64,000 nucleotides of DNA from contig JXTB01000028.1 of the NCBI GenBank assembly GCA_002914805.1, positions 297,069 to 361,068 on the forward strand, read 5' to 3'. The notes beneath the pieces were generated by a model. That model saw only the letters and a program-made list of their open reading frames with translations, had not been told where the DNA came from and did no database searches. Made by a program: the position numbers and the translations under genes. How positions within the stretch are numbered: position 1 is the first letter of the stretch; each line of letters starts with the position of its first letter. Of the stretch, positions 1-11,576 are shown in pieces. This stretch comes from Parasponia andersonii. Its lineage: Eukaryota; Streptophyta; Magnoliopsida; Rosales; Cannabaceae.

Positions 1-138
1 CCAACTAATTTATAATATGCACGACTCCAAGAGTTTAAAAATTTATATTTTTAATTTCAAAGAAAATAGGACACATTTACATGTATATTCAGGATTTACT
101 AAATGTCAATTCGAGGTATATCAATCCATAGCCTTTAC
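1..138. other. AT-rich DNA left of the Copia element
   Basis: No coding signal is visible. This is the flank of the Tork insertion. If that element landed inside the older LTR retrotransposon whose 5' LTR lies at 6568-8782, this stretch is part of that element's interior. That is an inference from position only. Confidence 0.4.
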
Positions 139-660
139 TGTTAGGGAACAATCTCCCTAATAGACACACAATAGTGGAAGCGATAGAATAAATGTGAAAA
201 ATAATGTCGAAATAAAATAAATAGGACAGACAAATTAGCGTGGTTCACCAAATTGGCTTACGTCCACGGAGCTGCTGTTGATTTTCACTATTAGGAGAAA
301 AAGAACCTTTACAAGTTGTTTCCACTCAACACTTTCAACTCACACCCCAGACCCCGAATACACCCAAGAGAGAAACTGTATTTTTTTCTAACTCTTAAGA
401 ATAAAATCTCTCTATTTTACTCTCACTATGCTTGGTGTTTCTCACTTCTCTGGGATGATAAACAATGAGAGATGAGGACTCTATTTATAGTTGAGCCTCC
501 TCCAAACTTTACACATTTTCCTCTCAAAGTTTCCTAATATAGTACACTTATCACACACGGTTTGTACACGTTTTATTTTTCTTTTCTTTTACCGTGTATG
601 ATATGCAAACCATGTTTTGCATACACGGTTAATACACTGAGCATTTAACACTCACTAACA
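139..660 (-). repeat. 3' LTR of the Copia element
   Basis: It begins TGTTAGGGAACA and ends CTCACTAACA on the plus strand. It matches 4667-5186 over its whole length with scattered substitutions. As the minus-strand 3' LTR it should carry the polyadenylation signals. Confidence 0.95.
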
Positions 661-672
661 ATCTCCCACTTG
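661..672 (-). other. Polypurine tract of the Copia element
   Basis: On the minus strand this reads CAAGTGGGAGAT and sits directly against the 3' LTR. This is the expected place and composition for the plus-strand DNA primer of Copia elements. Confidence 0.8.
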
Positions 673-733
673 AAGACTTGATTCCAATCATTTCTTCACA
701 TTCGATCAATGCAGCAGCTCATCTCTTTCTTCT

Positions 734-2374
734 TCATGCTTGCAAGCCAACTGAAGTTGAACACAGCTTCAGTTTGTCAATAGTCACCGTCTTAGTTAAC
801 ACATTCGTTGGGTTCTTGCTTCCTGGAATCTTCTCTAGCACTAAGACTCCATCTTCCAAAGCTGAACGTATGAAGTGATACCGAACCTGTATATGCTTTG
901 TCCAAGTATGAGACACAAGGTTCTTCGCAAGATGAATAGCACTTTGACTGTCACAATGCAAAGTGTTCTTCCCATAATTATGACCCAGTTCCTCCAAGAA
1001 GCTTTGCAACCAGATCAACTCATTGCTTGCTTCTGTCACAGCAACATACTCTGCTTCAGTAGTAGATAGAGCGACAATCTTTTGTAGCTTTGAGACCCAG
1101 CTAACAGCTGTACCACCTAATGTAAATACATATCCAGTAGTACTCTTCCTGCCGTCTACATCACCAGCCATGTCAGCATCCACATAGCCTTGTAAACCCA
1201 GATCTGACTTTTTGAAGCACAAGGCCATGTTGCTGGTGCCTCTCAAGTACCTGAGAATCCACTTTACCGCTTCCCAGTGCTGTTTTCCTGGATTGCTCAT
1301 GTATCGGCTCACAACTCCCACTGCATGTGCTATATCCGGTCTTGTACACACCATGGCATACATAAGGCTGCCAATAGCAGAAGAATATGGCACCTTGGCT
1401 ATGTGAACTCGTTCCTGCTCTATTGAGGGTAACTGCTCCTTAGTTAGTTTGAAGTGACTAGCCAAAGGAGTACTTACAGGCTTTACATTATCCATGTTGA
1501 ATCTGCTAAGCACCTTCTTCACATACTCCTCCTGAGATAACTTCAAACTCCCTTTCACCCTGTCTCTAGAAATCCGCATCCCAAGGATTTGCTTTGCAGC
1601 TCCTAAATCCTTCATAGAAAACTCCATTGACAATTCTTTCTTGAGCTTATCGATTTCCTCCATATTAGCTCCAGCAATTAACATATCATCTACATATAGA
1701 AGTAGAATAATATAGGAATTGTCAAATCTCTTCACGTAATAGCAATAATCTACCTGGCACCACAAGTAACCATTGTTACTCATAAATACATCGAACTTCT
1801 TGGACCACTGTCTTAGAGCCTGTTTCAGGCCATACAGGCTCTTCTGAAGTTTACACACCATTTTCTCTTTCCCTTGTACTTCAAAACCTAGTGGCTGCTT
1901 CAAGTAAATTTCTTCTTCCAGGTCACCACAAAGAAATGCCGTCTTGACATCTAATTGCTCTAGATGCAAGTCTTCTTTAGCCACCAACCCAAGTACTGTT
2001 CTGATAGTGGTCAATTTGACCACTGGAGAGAAAATCTCGGTGTAGTCGATGCCTTCCTTCTGTTGAAAGCCTTTGACAAAAAGTCTTACTTTGTACCGCT
2101 TGCTACCATCATGTTCATCCTTTATTCGGTACACCCACTTATTGTGTAATGCCTTCTTTCCTTCTGGTAGTTCGGCCAGTTCCCATGTCTGATTGGACGC
2201 CAGTGACTCCATCTCATCTTTCATGGCCAACTCCCACTTAGTTGACTCATCATTTTGCACCGCTTCTTCATAAGTCTCTGGCTCAACTTTATCAGTCAAC
2301 AGAATGTAATGCAGTGCTGAGGAGTATCTCTGAGGAGGTCGAATTGTTCTGGAAGATCTTCTGAGTTCACCCAC
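734..2374 (-). pseudogene. Reverse transcriptase-RNase H segment of pol, still open
   Basis: This is the longest uninterrupted part of the polyprotein, about 546 codons. It contains the Copia RT signature with the catalytic YVDDML box, the SLYGLKQA motif, and the RNase H region with ADMAGD, GRKSTTGY and STTEAEY. All these catalytic motifs look intact. The segment is severed from the rest of pol by a TAG at 2381-2383. It has no start context of its own and is best read as a fragment, not a separate gene. Confidence 0.9.
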
Positions 2375-3877
2375 TAGGGTCTATGGGTCTGCTGCTGGTG
2401 CTACTGCTTCTTGATCTTTTTCGCTATCATTAATCTTCATTTCATCTGTTGGGATCTCATTCAATGGTATTACCCCAACCTTTTTAACTTCAGGACATGC
2501 ATTATCAGCTTTGGTGCCTAATCTGTCCTTGTACATTACCTCCTCGTTGAATATGACATCCCTGCTTCCGATGATCTTTCGATTTTGGTCATCCCAGAAA
2601 TGATAACCAAACTCAACATCACCATAACCAATAAAGAAAAATTTTTTAGACTTGGGATCAAGTTTACTTCTATTGGCAGGGTCTATATGAACATAAGATA
2701 AACAACCAAATACTTTCAGGAGAGAAAGATTTACCTATTTACCGCTCCAGACCTCCTCTGGTATTCTGCAATCCAATGGTACTGGTGGCCCTCTGTTGAT
2801 AAGATATGCAGCAGTATTAACTGCATCGGTCCAGAATGTCTTTGTCAACCCCGCGTACAATCTCATGCTCCTTGCACATTCATTCAGGGTTCTGTTCATT
2901 CTTTCAGCAACACCATTCTGTTGAGGTTTCCCTGGAATGGTTTTCTCGAACTTGATCCCATTAATAGCACAATATTTCTTGAAATCATCATCATCATATT
3001 CTCTCCCATTATCAGACCGCAAGCATTTCACTTTCAGATTAGTTTCATTCTCAACCATGGCTTTTCACTTTTTAAAGGTATCGTAAACATCAGATTTATT
3101 TTTCAGAAAATAAACCCATACCTTTCTGCTCGAATCTTCAATGAATGTCACATAATATCTTGAGCCTCCAAGGGATGTCACAGGAGATGGCCCCCACACA
3201 TCTATATGAACCAGCTCTAATTTTGCTGCTTTCGGTTCTCTTCTGCCTTTCAAAAAGCTTACCCTCCTTTGCTTGCCAAAGATACAGCTTTCGCACAGGC
3301 TATGCTCAACTGACTTTAGCTCTGGTAGCTTTCCCTTTGATAGCATTACCTCCATTCCTTTTTCGCTCATATGCCCAAGTCTACAGTGCCATAGACTTTA
3401 ATCAACACTAGCATTGACAATCGCCAATGTATCTCTACAACTGGAAGTTATGTAGAGAGTTCCAGTTTTGTTTCCTCGAGCAACAACCATGGCTCCTTTG
3501 CTAACCTTCCACGAGCCACCAGTAAAGGTCACATTGTGTCCTTCCTCGTCAAGCTATCCCACCAATATAAGGTTCCGCATCAATCTAGGTACATGCCTTA
3601 TTTTCTAGCTTTTCCACACCGATCCGTTTGACATCTTCAGATGGATATCACCCATACCAATAATATCCAAAGGTTCTCCATCGGCTAGATAAACATTCCT
3701 GTAATTACCAGCGACATAATTCTCTAGTACATCACGGTGTGCAGTGATATGAAATGAAGCTCCAGAGTGTAAGACCCAAGAGTCAATTGGATTATCTACA
3801 GATAATAGTAAAGCATCTTGTACCTCATCAGTCACGATATTCGCATCATTTCTACTGTCGTCTTTCCTTGGCGCTCT

Positions 3878-3919
3878 GCAATTCTTTTTTATGTGGCCAA
3901 TCTTGCCACAATTCCAGCA
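3878..3919 (-). other. Gag CCHC zinc knuckle
   Basis: On the minus strand this encodes C-W-N-C-G-K-I-G-H-I-K-K-N-C, an intact C-x2-C-x4-H-x4-C nucleic-acid-binding knuckle. It marks the gag/protease boundary. Confidence 0.92.
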
Positions 3920-4651
3920 TTCTGGTCTTCTTTCGGATCTGAACTTGTCTCTGTCATTACTTGACTTAGACCTACCATAACCCCGGTTAGAATTCTTCTC
4001 GCTGCTCCTGCCCTGTTGTCAAGATTTAGGGCAGAACTTGATGATGCGCCTTCATCTGAATCAATTCGGCAAACTTCTTTCGCCAAAATTCAGTCTCTAA
4101 TATCATTGAATTGCAGCTTTCCTTTACTTACAGAATTGCTAACTGTAGCCCTCATTGGTTCCCACCTGTTTGGTAGAGATGCCAGAAGAATTACAACATG
4201 AACTTCATCGTCGAAATTAATTTCGACGGACGTCAACTGAGAAACGATTGTGTTGAACTCATTTATATGTGTTGCAACTGAAGCACTTTCCCCATCTTTA
4301 AACAAAACAACTTTTTCATCAGATGTACCTTGTTATTTGCCGACGGTTTCTCATATATGTCTGGCAGGATGCTCATCATCTCTGCTGTAGTTTTTGCCTC
4401 CGCCATATTATGATCAACGTTCTTTGTTAGCGTTAATCGGATTACGCCTAACACTTGTCGATCAAGGAGTTGCCAGTCATCATCCTCCATCTTCTCTGGT
4501 TTCTTCCCTGATAGAGGCTGATGCAATTTTTTACTATGCAGGTAATCATTGATCTGCAATCTCCAGTACGAGAAGTCTGTACCGTCGAACTTGTCAATTC
4601 CGAGTCCTGATCCTTCACCTCTGGCCATCTCCCCTCTAAAATATCGAATGA

Positions 4652-4664
4652 AGCTCTGATACCA
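4652..4664 (-). other. Primer binding site, tRNA-iMet type
   Basis: On the minus strand this reads TGGTATCAGAGCT, two bases inside the 5' LTR. It is the canonical plant Copia complement to the 3' end of initiator tRNA-Met. Confidence 0.93.
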
Positions 4665-4666
4665 GT

Positions 4667-5186
4667 TGTTAGGGAATAATCTCCCTAATAGACACACAAT
4701 AGTGGAAGCGATAGAATAAATGTGAAAAATAATGCCGAAATAAAATAAATTGGACACACAAATTAGCGTGATTCACCAAATTGGCTACGTCCACGGAACT
4801 GCTGTTGATTTTCACTATTGGGAGAAAAAGAACCTTTACAAGTGTTTCCACTCAACACTCTCAACTCACACCCCAGACCCCGAATACACCCAAGAGAGAA
4901 ACTGTATTTTTCTCTAACTCTTAAGAATAAAATCTCTCTATTTTACTCTCACTATGCTTGGTGTTTCTCACTTCTCTGGGATGATAAACAATTAGAGATG
5001 AGGACCCTATTTATAGTTGAGACTCCTCTAAACTTTACACATTTTCCTCTCAATGTTTCCTAATATACCACACTTATCACACACAGTTTGTACACATTTT
5101 ATTTTTCTTTTCTTTTACCGTGTATGATATGCAAACCGTGCTTTGCATACACAGTCAATACACTGAGCATTTAATACTCACTAACA
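4667..5186 (-). repeat. 5' LTR of the Copia element
   Basis: It is the partner of 139-660 and has the same TGTTAGGG...CTAACA ends. On the minus strand this copy should hold the promoter. Confidence 0.95.
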
Positions 5187-6550
5187 TTTTTCTATTAGAA
5201 AATCCACGTTTCGTAAGTTCAAATTTTTATTTCAAAGATGATACCATGTATAATTATACACCACCTAAGTCTCTCTAATGCTTAGGTATTTAAAACCAAA
5301 AATACTTTTATTCAAAAACTCCAATGAAATATCATCCCAAGTTCCCGATACTAGGAATTCCTAATACTTAGGATATTAATTCAAATCAATCATACAAGTG
5401 CTCAATCATCCAATTGAGACTAACAAAGTAAAGTCAATCGAACTTGACTTAACCAATCAGCAAATATCTATTAACTAACAAGGATTAAACAATCCATTCA
5501 ATATCAAAATCATGTAGAGTTGAATATCAAAATCATGTATAGCTCAATCACATATTAAGAGGTTTGGAAGAATAAACATATCCAAATAACAAGGCATATA
5601 AAGCTATTAAGATAAGATTTTACAAAACCTTCAAACTAAGTTTTTTTTATAATATAAAATTTCTCCATTTATACAAGATTTCAAGTACGTTAACATAACC
5701 AATTTTACTTCGCAAAATTCTTGTAACAAGATATTATAAATTTGACTTTTAGAAATATATGCATAAACGTTCAAGAATTTATATGTATATCACATTAAAT
5801 CACACCAAAGATTTCTTTAAAAATGTAAATTTTTTGCCAAATGTTACCACATAGATTTTCCATAAATGTTTTATGTTTATTTCTAAGTCAATTTGTAAAT
5901 TTATTTTCCAAAGTTTTCCTTAAATTTAAAATCAAATGACAAGTAGAGGTTGGAAAATATTTTGTAAGAATATCTACCCAATTTTTTTTTACTAAGTTCA
6001 TATTATTAAATCAACCTATAAATGAAAATTAATATGTCACATCCACTAACAAGTCCAACTAATACATGATAGAAAATTACAAAAACATACTACTAGATAA
6101 TCAAACTGGTTAGGAATATATAAATAATTTCCAAGAAATACGAATCACATTCCCCAACCATAAATAAAGTCAAGGCATGCCAACCATGATACAAGACGCC
6201 AAATTACTATTTTAGAACCTACAAGGTTCGTCTAGCTTATCATAATAATGGACATAAGAGTATAAGAATGAATGTCCACTTGAATTTAGGAATTTTGACA
6301 AGAGTAGAGTTCATTAGTCTCGTGTCATCCCCGACACTTCTAAGACTACAATTTCAAAATTATAACTATTCTAAAGTTTCCAAAGTTCTGCTTTAGGGAG
6401 GTAAACGAAGGATTCACGATGAATCAAAATAAAGATAACAAATTTAGCTAATTCCTAAGTAATGTATAAAGTATTTGTCAAACATTTTTCCAAAATACTA
6501 TTTAAATACCAAAATATCACAGGCAAGATCCCGACGAATCTGAAGCCTTA
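5187..6550 (-). mobile_element. Interior of an older LTR element, no coding capacity seen
   Basis: This is AT-rich DNA immediately downstream (minus strand) of the primer site at 6551-6563. No reading frame of useful length or recognisable retroelement protein is visible in about 1.36 kb, so the element may be non-autonomous or heavily decayed. The Copia element interrupts it on the left, and its 3' LTR is not in the window. Confidence 0.5.
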
Positions 6551-6563
6551 AACTTTGATACCA
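6551..6563 (-). other. Primer binding site of the older LTR element
   Basis: On the minus strand this reads TGGTATCAAAGTT, four bases after the LTR end ...TATGACA. It resembles the tRNA-iMet complement with one early mismatch. It fixes the orientation and the LTR boundary at 6568. Confidence 0.75.
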
Positions 6564-6567
6564 AAAC

Positions 6568-8782
6568 TGTCATAACCAAAATCCAAGGTCATAAATTTAG
6601 TAATTTTATATGGAAACAGTAGTAAATAGTGATTTTCAAAATTTCAGAAAATCAAGTACTTGAAATTTTGTATTTTAGTCCTTAAAAGTAATCAAATTTC
6701 ATAATCAAGAAAATTTTTCATTAGTATTAACTTTCCAATGAAATCATTCATTTAAAATTTAGAGAAAATTCTTAACAAATTAGATCAAGAGCCTTGCATA
6801 TTTCATAAATTTTAGTAAAACGTGTTCATTTAAAACTTAAATTTCAATATCCAATTAATTTACATACAATTATTTGTATTTCTAAGTACTCAAATTTAAA
6901 GAAAAATCCTCCTCCTATATCAACTAATAAATACACTATTATTAGCTAAATAAATTTGACATAGAAAATAAATGTGACATAGAGTAGAAACCAACCAATG
7001 AAGGGGTAAGAAACGACATTCTTATGCGAAACAATCTTATCAAGCTACCACGATAATTTACCCAAAATAAATCAATACCTAAAGTGAGAAGAAATAGGGG
7101 GTGAGTACTTGAATACTCAGTAGGAATCGATTCAATTTTTTTTTATACATTTGAAGGTCCTACATGGTTAGTATTCCATTCAAAACAGTTCACAAAACTC
7201 AAGTGGAAATCATAGTCCAATAGTTCAAACATTCCAAACCATTGTAAAACATCCATCAAAACTAGTACATATCTATTCAAGCCAACATATAACCATATAT
7301 GCAATCAGGATGCCCGAAGTATCTTAGTCGATCACTCGTAAGTCCGAGCCACCTAAAGAGGTGTCGTAATTTTGAGCACCCTATGTGGGGTACCGTAAGT
7401 CCGATAGCTGCGTAAATGTGTGAACACATACAAATGCTATATGAGTGACAGAATCATAAAATAACCATGCAGTATTCTTTAATCAAATCACTTTTAGTCC
7501 TCAAAATTGAGTTCTCAAACCATTTTGGATTTTCTAAAAATTATAGTAGCATAACAGTTGTTTTTGATCAAAATCCCGAAATCTAATTTCTTGCAGAAAA
7601 CAGTTCAAAACAATATATATGATACATCAATCAGTGTTACGTGCCTCTCAAGCAGTTTATATCTCAAATCAGGTCAAAACAAACATAAATCACATTTTTA
7701 TGAAATATTTCACGAAATTCTATATTTATTCAAAATATGTGAAAATCAAAATTAAACTAATTCAAAGATCAAGTAATCGAATCCCTACCTCAATCGAGTG
7801 TCAAAATAGCATTACAAGGCTATGGAGAAAGTTTGGTGTCATTTGAAGAGTCAGACATCATTTTCAAACCTTTGATCAATAGGTTTGAAAACTCAATTTT
7901 TAATCGGAGCTTCAGATCGTGAAAAAGACTTTACTACTAAATTCGGAGACCCAAAAATACTAGGTTAGACATGTAATTTGGCTGATTCAAGCTCGGCCAA
8001 ATCTAGGCTCATAGCACGCAAAACAAGATAATTTAAGCCGTTAGATTTAGATTTTCGTGCTCGTCGCCAAATATAGTCAATATATATTAAAATTTTTGTT
8101 TCCACGAGTACATCACAAATATGAGATTTATTTTGCGATCTAAAATGTCGGATTGAAAATTTTAAATATAAAACTAAAATAGCTCAAAATTGACAAAAAT
8201 GGTAAAATTCAATCTGGACAATATTGAGTCAAAATATATATATACCATATTGAAGATCATGACGAGATGAGTTGAATGGGACCGGTTTCACGACCTGAGG
8301 TGGTTGGAGTTAACGGCAGCGAGCAAAAACACCCACGACCTCCACTTAGAAGTTTCGACGATATTGAGCTCTAGCGAGGTCAAGAACAGCAGCGGAGCTT
8401 CGTCTAAGCTCGGCGGTTGTTTGCGGCTGTCGTTGGCTGAAGTGCGTCCATTGGTGGTGAACCCTAGCTGCTCGCATCGGTTGGAAGAGAAGAAGAAGAA
8501 ATTGTCGAGGGAGAGGATAGAGAAAGAGCCGAGGGAAAAGAGGGATAGAGAGAGTGTGACACATGGGGTCACTAAATGGGCACCATTAAGTTTCTAATAT
8601 TATGTTTTTACCTTATCTTTTGAAAATCGTTTCAGTTTAGTTCTTAAAAAAATGCAAAATGACTCCAATTTCCAGTTTTTCATTTCAATAAAATTCAAAA
8701 CTTTATTTAAAAATCCTCATTATTTTACTCCGAAAATTACTAAAACGACCAAAATGCCCTTTTTAAAAATTGGGTTTTTACA
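6568..8782 (-). repeat. Large 5' LTR (about 2.2 kb) of an LTR retrotransposon
   Basis: Read on the minus strand it starts TGTAAAAACCC (ending at 8782) and finishes GGTTATGACA (6568), next to a primer site. Inside are a GC-rich block at about 8290-8580 with short spurious frames on both strands, and a motif ACTCACCCCCTATTTC near 7090-7120. The same landmarks in the same order occur in the solo LTR at 48410-50950, which places both in one family. The GC-rich block is probably leader or promoter sequence, not a gene. Confidence 0.72.
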
Positions 8783-9936
8783 TAGAATCTATTGACAAAT
8801 TGCTGAATTAAAGCGAAACAGAGGCATAATGTGCCACTAGTTACTAACATAATGATCTGTCGAAAACAAACAAACCTACTTTCATAAACTGGAATATGGC
8901 CCGTGCAGATATTCCACGTACTTATTTTTATACTATTCTAGATAGAGGCTTTGGCAAGAAATTCCATAAGAGTACACCCCAATTTTATTTATTGTACCCT
9001 TTTAGTTCTATACCAGGAAAGAAGAAAACCTGATATTAATTAATAAACTCAAGGAGAAAGTTCACAGGACAACAAATATACACAAACATGCATGTATCTT
9101 GACTCTTGAGCTTCAGGGATACATGAAACTCTATCAAGTCCATTGGAATCGAAATCTGACCTATTTTACTGTCTCGTCCCGTCCACTTAAAAATGCACAA
9201 TTCAGCACTTCTTCGTAACCACTTTCTTAAAAAATTCATTTGTTTAATTGATATCATGTTTTGTGCTGAATTGTCTATTTTAAGTGGACGGAAAAGCAAA
9301 TAAGACAACAAATGGGACAAAGATCCTGGTCTTTCCATTGGAGGGGAACTTTTGATTAACATAGGCCTAAAAAGTGAGCTACGTACCCTTCTACATTTGG
9401 GAGTGAAAAAGGAAAACAACTTCTTGGTTACTCAATCACGCAGAGGGTTACATTACTGAATAATGATATATGTACTTACTAGTTCCATTTACTTCAACGG
9501 TTCCAGGAGTACGACATCCAAGTCCGGACTACAGAAGCGCCCTAGTTCTCAACTTCAAAGATTTTCAAAAATGATAACATAATTAAACTTTTGGGTTTTG
9601 AATTGATCTGGAAAACTTCCATTTTCTCATTCCCAAAAAGACCATAAAAAAACAAACAAAAAACGAGAATCGAACAGAGTTCATCACGGGTGTAAAACAG
9701 ATGGATTCCTTCCACGTGACTTGCTGTTCTACTACAGTCAACACATGATGCCTTCAACTTAGTTTGGTTCCATTCACTCTGCAGTCCCTGCCTAAGAAAC
9801 TAATAATAAGAAAGTGTTCATCACTTGTTCACAACCTGTTTTCTAGCTATAGCGCACTATTGACTCTTCAACAAATTTCAGTGAAAGTCCAAGTTCAACA
9901 TTTAAACTATCATTATTATCCCACTCTTAAATCACT
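8783..9936. other. Intergenic, upstream of plantacyanin, with one hairpin
   Basis: No gene is seen. The only structure is the inverted repeat at 9179-9292. The short frames here run through that hairpin and have no recognisable homology. Confidence 0.6.
9179..9292. repeat. Near-perfect inverted repeat (hairpin), MITE or foldback
   Basis: The arm at 9179-9208 (CCGTCCACTTAAAAATGCAC, continuing) is the reverse complement of 9263-9292, with about one bulge and one or two mismatches over 29-30 bp. The arms are separated by a loop of about 54 bp. Weaker complementarity extends outward on both sides. A small foldback transposon is most likely; a miRNA-like precursor is possible but unsupported. Confidence 0.7.
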
Positions 9937-10223
9937 AAACCCCTCCAAAAGACAAAACTTTTAGTCCAAATTTGTCACTAAAACCCCTCCAAAAGCCACT
10001 ATTTTTGCATTGACTTACCGGGTGTTTTTACTTTCTCCCCCTGGACATTTTGTCAAACGGATAGACAGCATAACCAACTAAGCCAAATTCCCTATACCCC
10101 ATTATCCAAAATCCCCTCCAACAGCCACCCTTTGTCATTTGACTAACTGGGTTCTTTCCTCTTCGTCTACTGTGACTTTTTCCCAAACAGATGGAGTGCA
10201 TAATCAACTAACCCAAAATTCGC
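9937..10223 (+). promoter_or_regulatory. Tandemly duplicated proximal promoter of plantacyanin
   Basis: A unit beginning AAAACCCCTCCAAAAGCCAC at 9980 recurs imperfectly 128 bp later at 10108 (AAAATCCCCTCCAACAGCCA). Both copies share the later landmarks GGATAGACAGCATAACCAAC and AGATGGAGTGCATAATCAAC. A third partial copy, CTAAACCCCTCCAAAAG, begins near 9935. The array ends directly before the TATA box, so any cis-elements in it are present two to three times. Confidence 0.75.
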
Positions 10224-10231
10224 ATTATAAA
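10224..10231 (+). promoter_or_regulatory. TATA box of plantacyanin
   Basis: ATTATAAA lies 110 bp before the start codon. This predicts transcription starting near 10255 and a leader of about 80 bases. Confidence 0.6.
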
Positions 10232-10333
10232 AGGGCTTCGTTTCTTATCACTTTGCACCCTCATACCATTTCAGCTCAGATTTCCTTAGAATATATTTTT
10301 TTAAAAAGGAAGATTTTTCAAAGATAATAAAAA

Positions 10334-11576
10334 ATGTGGAAGGGAAGAGGCAGTGCAGTACCAAAGATCTCCACCATTGTTGTTGTCGTTGCTCTGCTTT
10401 ACATGGTGGCCAACTTGGAATGCGTTCAAGCAGCGACTTATACAGTGGGCGGCACAGGTGGGTGGAGGTTCAACGTTAATAAGTGGTCCAAAGGAAAGCA
10501 TTTTAGAGTAGGCGATGTGCTCAGTGAGTTTCTCAATCTCACCAACCAAACACTTTTTTAAGGATTGAAAAATTGGCACATAACATATTGCTTTTTTTTT
10601 TTTCCCTTTCCCAATCTCCATGCATTATATAATGAGCAATTCTGTACGCACTAAAGTTTTTTCTTCTTTGTTTTTTTTTAATTATTTTTTTAAAATTTTT
10701 TTTATAAATTGACTTGTAAATCAGACTCTCCAATTAGGAGAAGATCTAGTTATTACTTGATCATGGTATGGTATAAATGCTATATCAGCACTGGGCGTAA
10801 CTTTTGGTGTAAACTTTGTATGTCTATAGCATCTACTCTAAAACACTATCGTACGATTTTATTATTTTTTTTTTTTAAAAAAAAAAAAAAGCTCGCATGA
10901 AATGGTAACCTATTTTATCATACTTGAAACATATGGCCACATATCTTAAAGACCTGAAATTTTTAGCCAGAATGGTTCCCAACGTACATAAAATATGTCA
11001 TTCTAACTTCCACGTAGAAGATAGAAACATTAAAGATCACTAGTTGACATTTTTATATCAGGTTAATNTGCAGAACTTTTTGGTTAATTCAAATACAAAG
11101 AACAGATAATTTTAGAACTTTTAAATGTAGAGGCATAACTTTGTATGGATTAAAAAATAAGATTAAAATTGCAATCTTTTGTAGTTATCCCATTTTATAT
11201 CATCCAAAATTGCAAGTTTTCTTGTTTTGACTTATTATCTAATAGTTTGTACGATCTTAAACCGCATAATTTATAATTAGTTAAGTACTTATATTACGTA
11301 ATGCGTACATTATTCTTCTAAGAAGAGATATCTTGGGGACCTCATATGCTTCATTTATTTATTTTTTCTTTTTCAGTCTTCAAATACAGTCCTAAACTCC
11401 ATAACGTTGTAGTGGTGGATAAGAAGAACTATGCCAAGTGCAAAACTCCTCCAAGGGCAAAGGTTTATAGATCAGGGAAGAACAAGATCACGCTGGTGAA
11501 GGGACTGAACAACTTCATATGCAACATGCCAGGCCACTGCGAGTCTGGAATGAAGATCTCTATAATAGCTCACTAA
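10334..11576 (+). CDS. Plantacyanin (basic blue copper protein)
   Basis: There are two exons, 10334-10523 and 11377-11576, joined by a GT-AG intron that splits an Ile codon, giving 129 aa. Residues 1-33 are a secretion signal (hydrophobic 12-28, cleavage after VQA), so the mature protein starts ATYTVGGTGGW, as in the family. All type-1 copper ligands are present: His72, Cys112, His117 and Met122 in ICNMPGHCESGM. Cys85 and Cys118 can form the conserved disulfide. There is no GPI-anchor tail, which fits a soluble plantacyanin and not a uclacyanin or stellacyanin. Family members are secreted electron-transfer-type proteins of the cell wall, some acting in pollen-tube guidance; the role here is not shown by sequence. 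The intron contains an unresolved base at 11068. Confidence 0.95.

Larger units (their letters stand above)
734..4628 (-). pseudogene. gag-pol polyprotein pseudogene (Copia)
   Basis: Gag starts at an ATG at 4626-4628 (protein MARGEGSG...). It shifts frame near 4263-4315 and again near 4010-4020, with a TGA at 4090-4092. From the CCHC zinc knuckle onward everything lies in one frame, interrupted by TAG 3605-3607, TAG 3554-3556, TAA 3398-3400, TGA 3065-3067, TAG 2735-2737 and TAG 2381-2383. The domains in order are zinc knuckle (3878-3919, C-x2-C-x4-H-x4-C), protease (about 3605-3835), integrase pre-zinc-binding region and core (about 2735-3400), then RT and RNase H (734-2374). The protease active-site triad reads HSG where the family has DSG, a single-base change (CAC for GAC). 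A functional polyprotein cannot be made from this copy. Confidence 0.95.
139..5186 (-). mobile_element. Ty1/Copia LTR retrotransposon, Tork/Tnt1-like, decayed
   Basis: This is a full-length element read on the minus strand. Two LTRs of about 520 bp (139-660 and 4667-5186), each TG...CA, flank a gag-protease-integrase-RT-RNase H interior in the Copia order. A tRNA-iMet primer site abuts the 5' LTR and a purine tract abuts the 3' LTR. By eye the LTRs differ at roughly 24 positions plus two single-base indels, about 95% identity, so the insertion is not recent. The flanking 5-mers (TTTAC on the left, TTTTT on the right) do not form a clean target duplication. Coding capacity is lost through two gag frameshifts, seven in-frame stops and a substituted protease catalytic residue, so the copy is non-autonomous. 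The Tork assignment rests on gag and RT wording and is likely but was not tested by phylogeny. Confidence 0.96.

Noticed and set aside
134-5191. Target-site duplication for the Copia element
   Set aside because: The flanking five bases are TTTAC and TTTTT. Three of five match, which is not enough to claim a duplication.
8288-8597. Overlapping frames of 72-97 codons on both strands in a GC-rich patch
   Set aside because: They lie inside a large LTR, are open on both strands because of base composition, and resemble no known protein.
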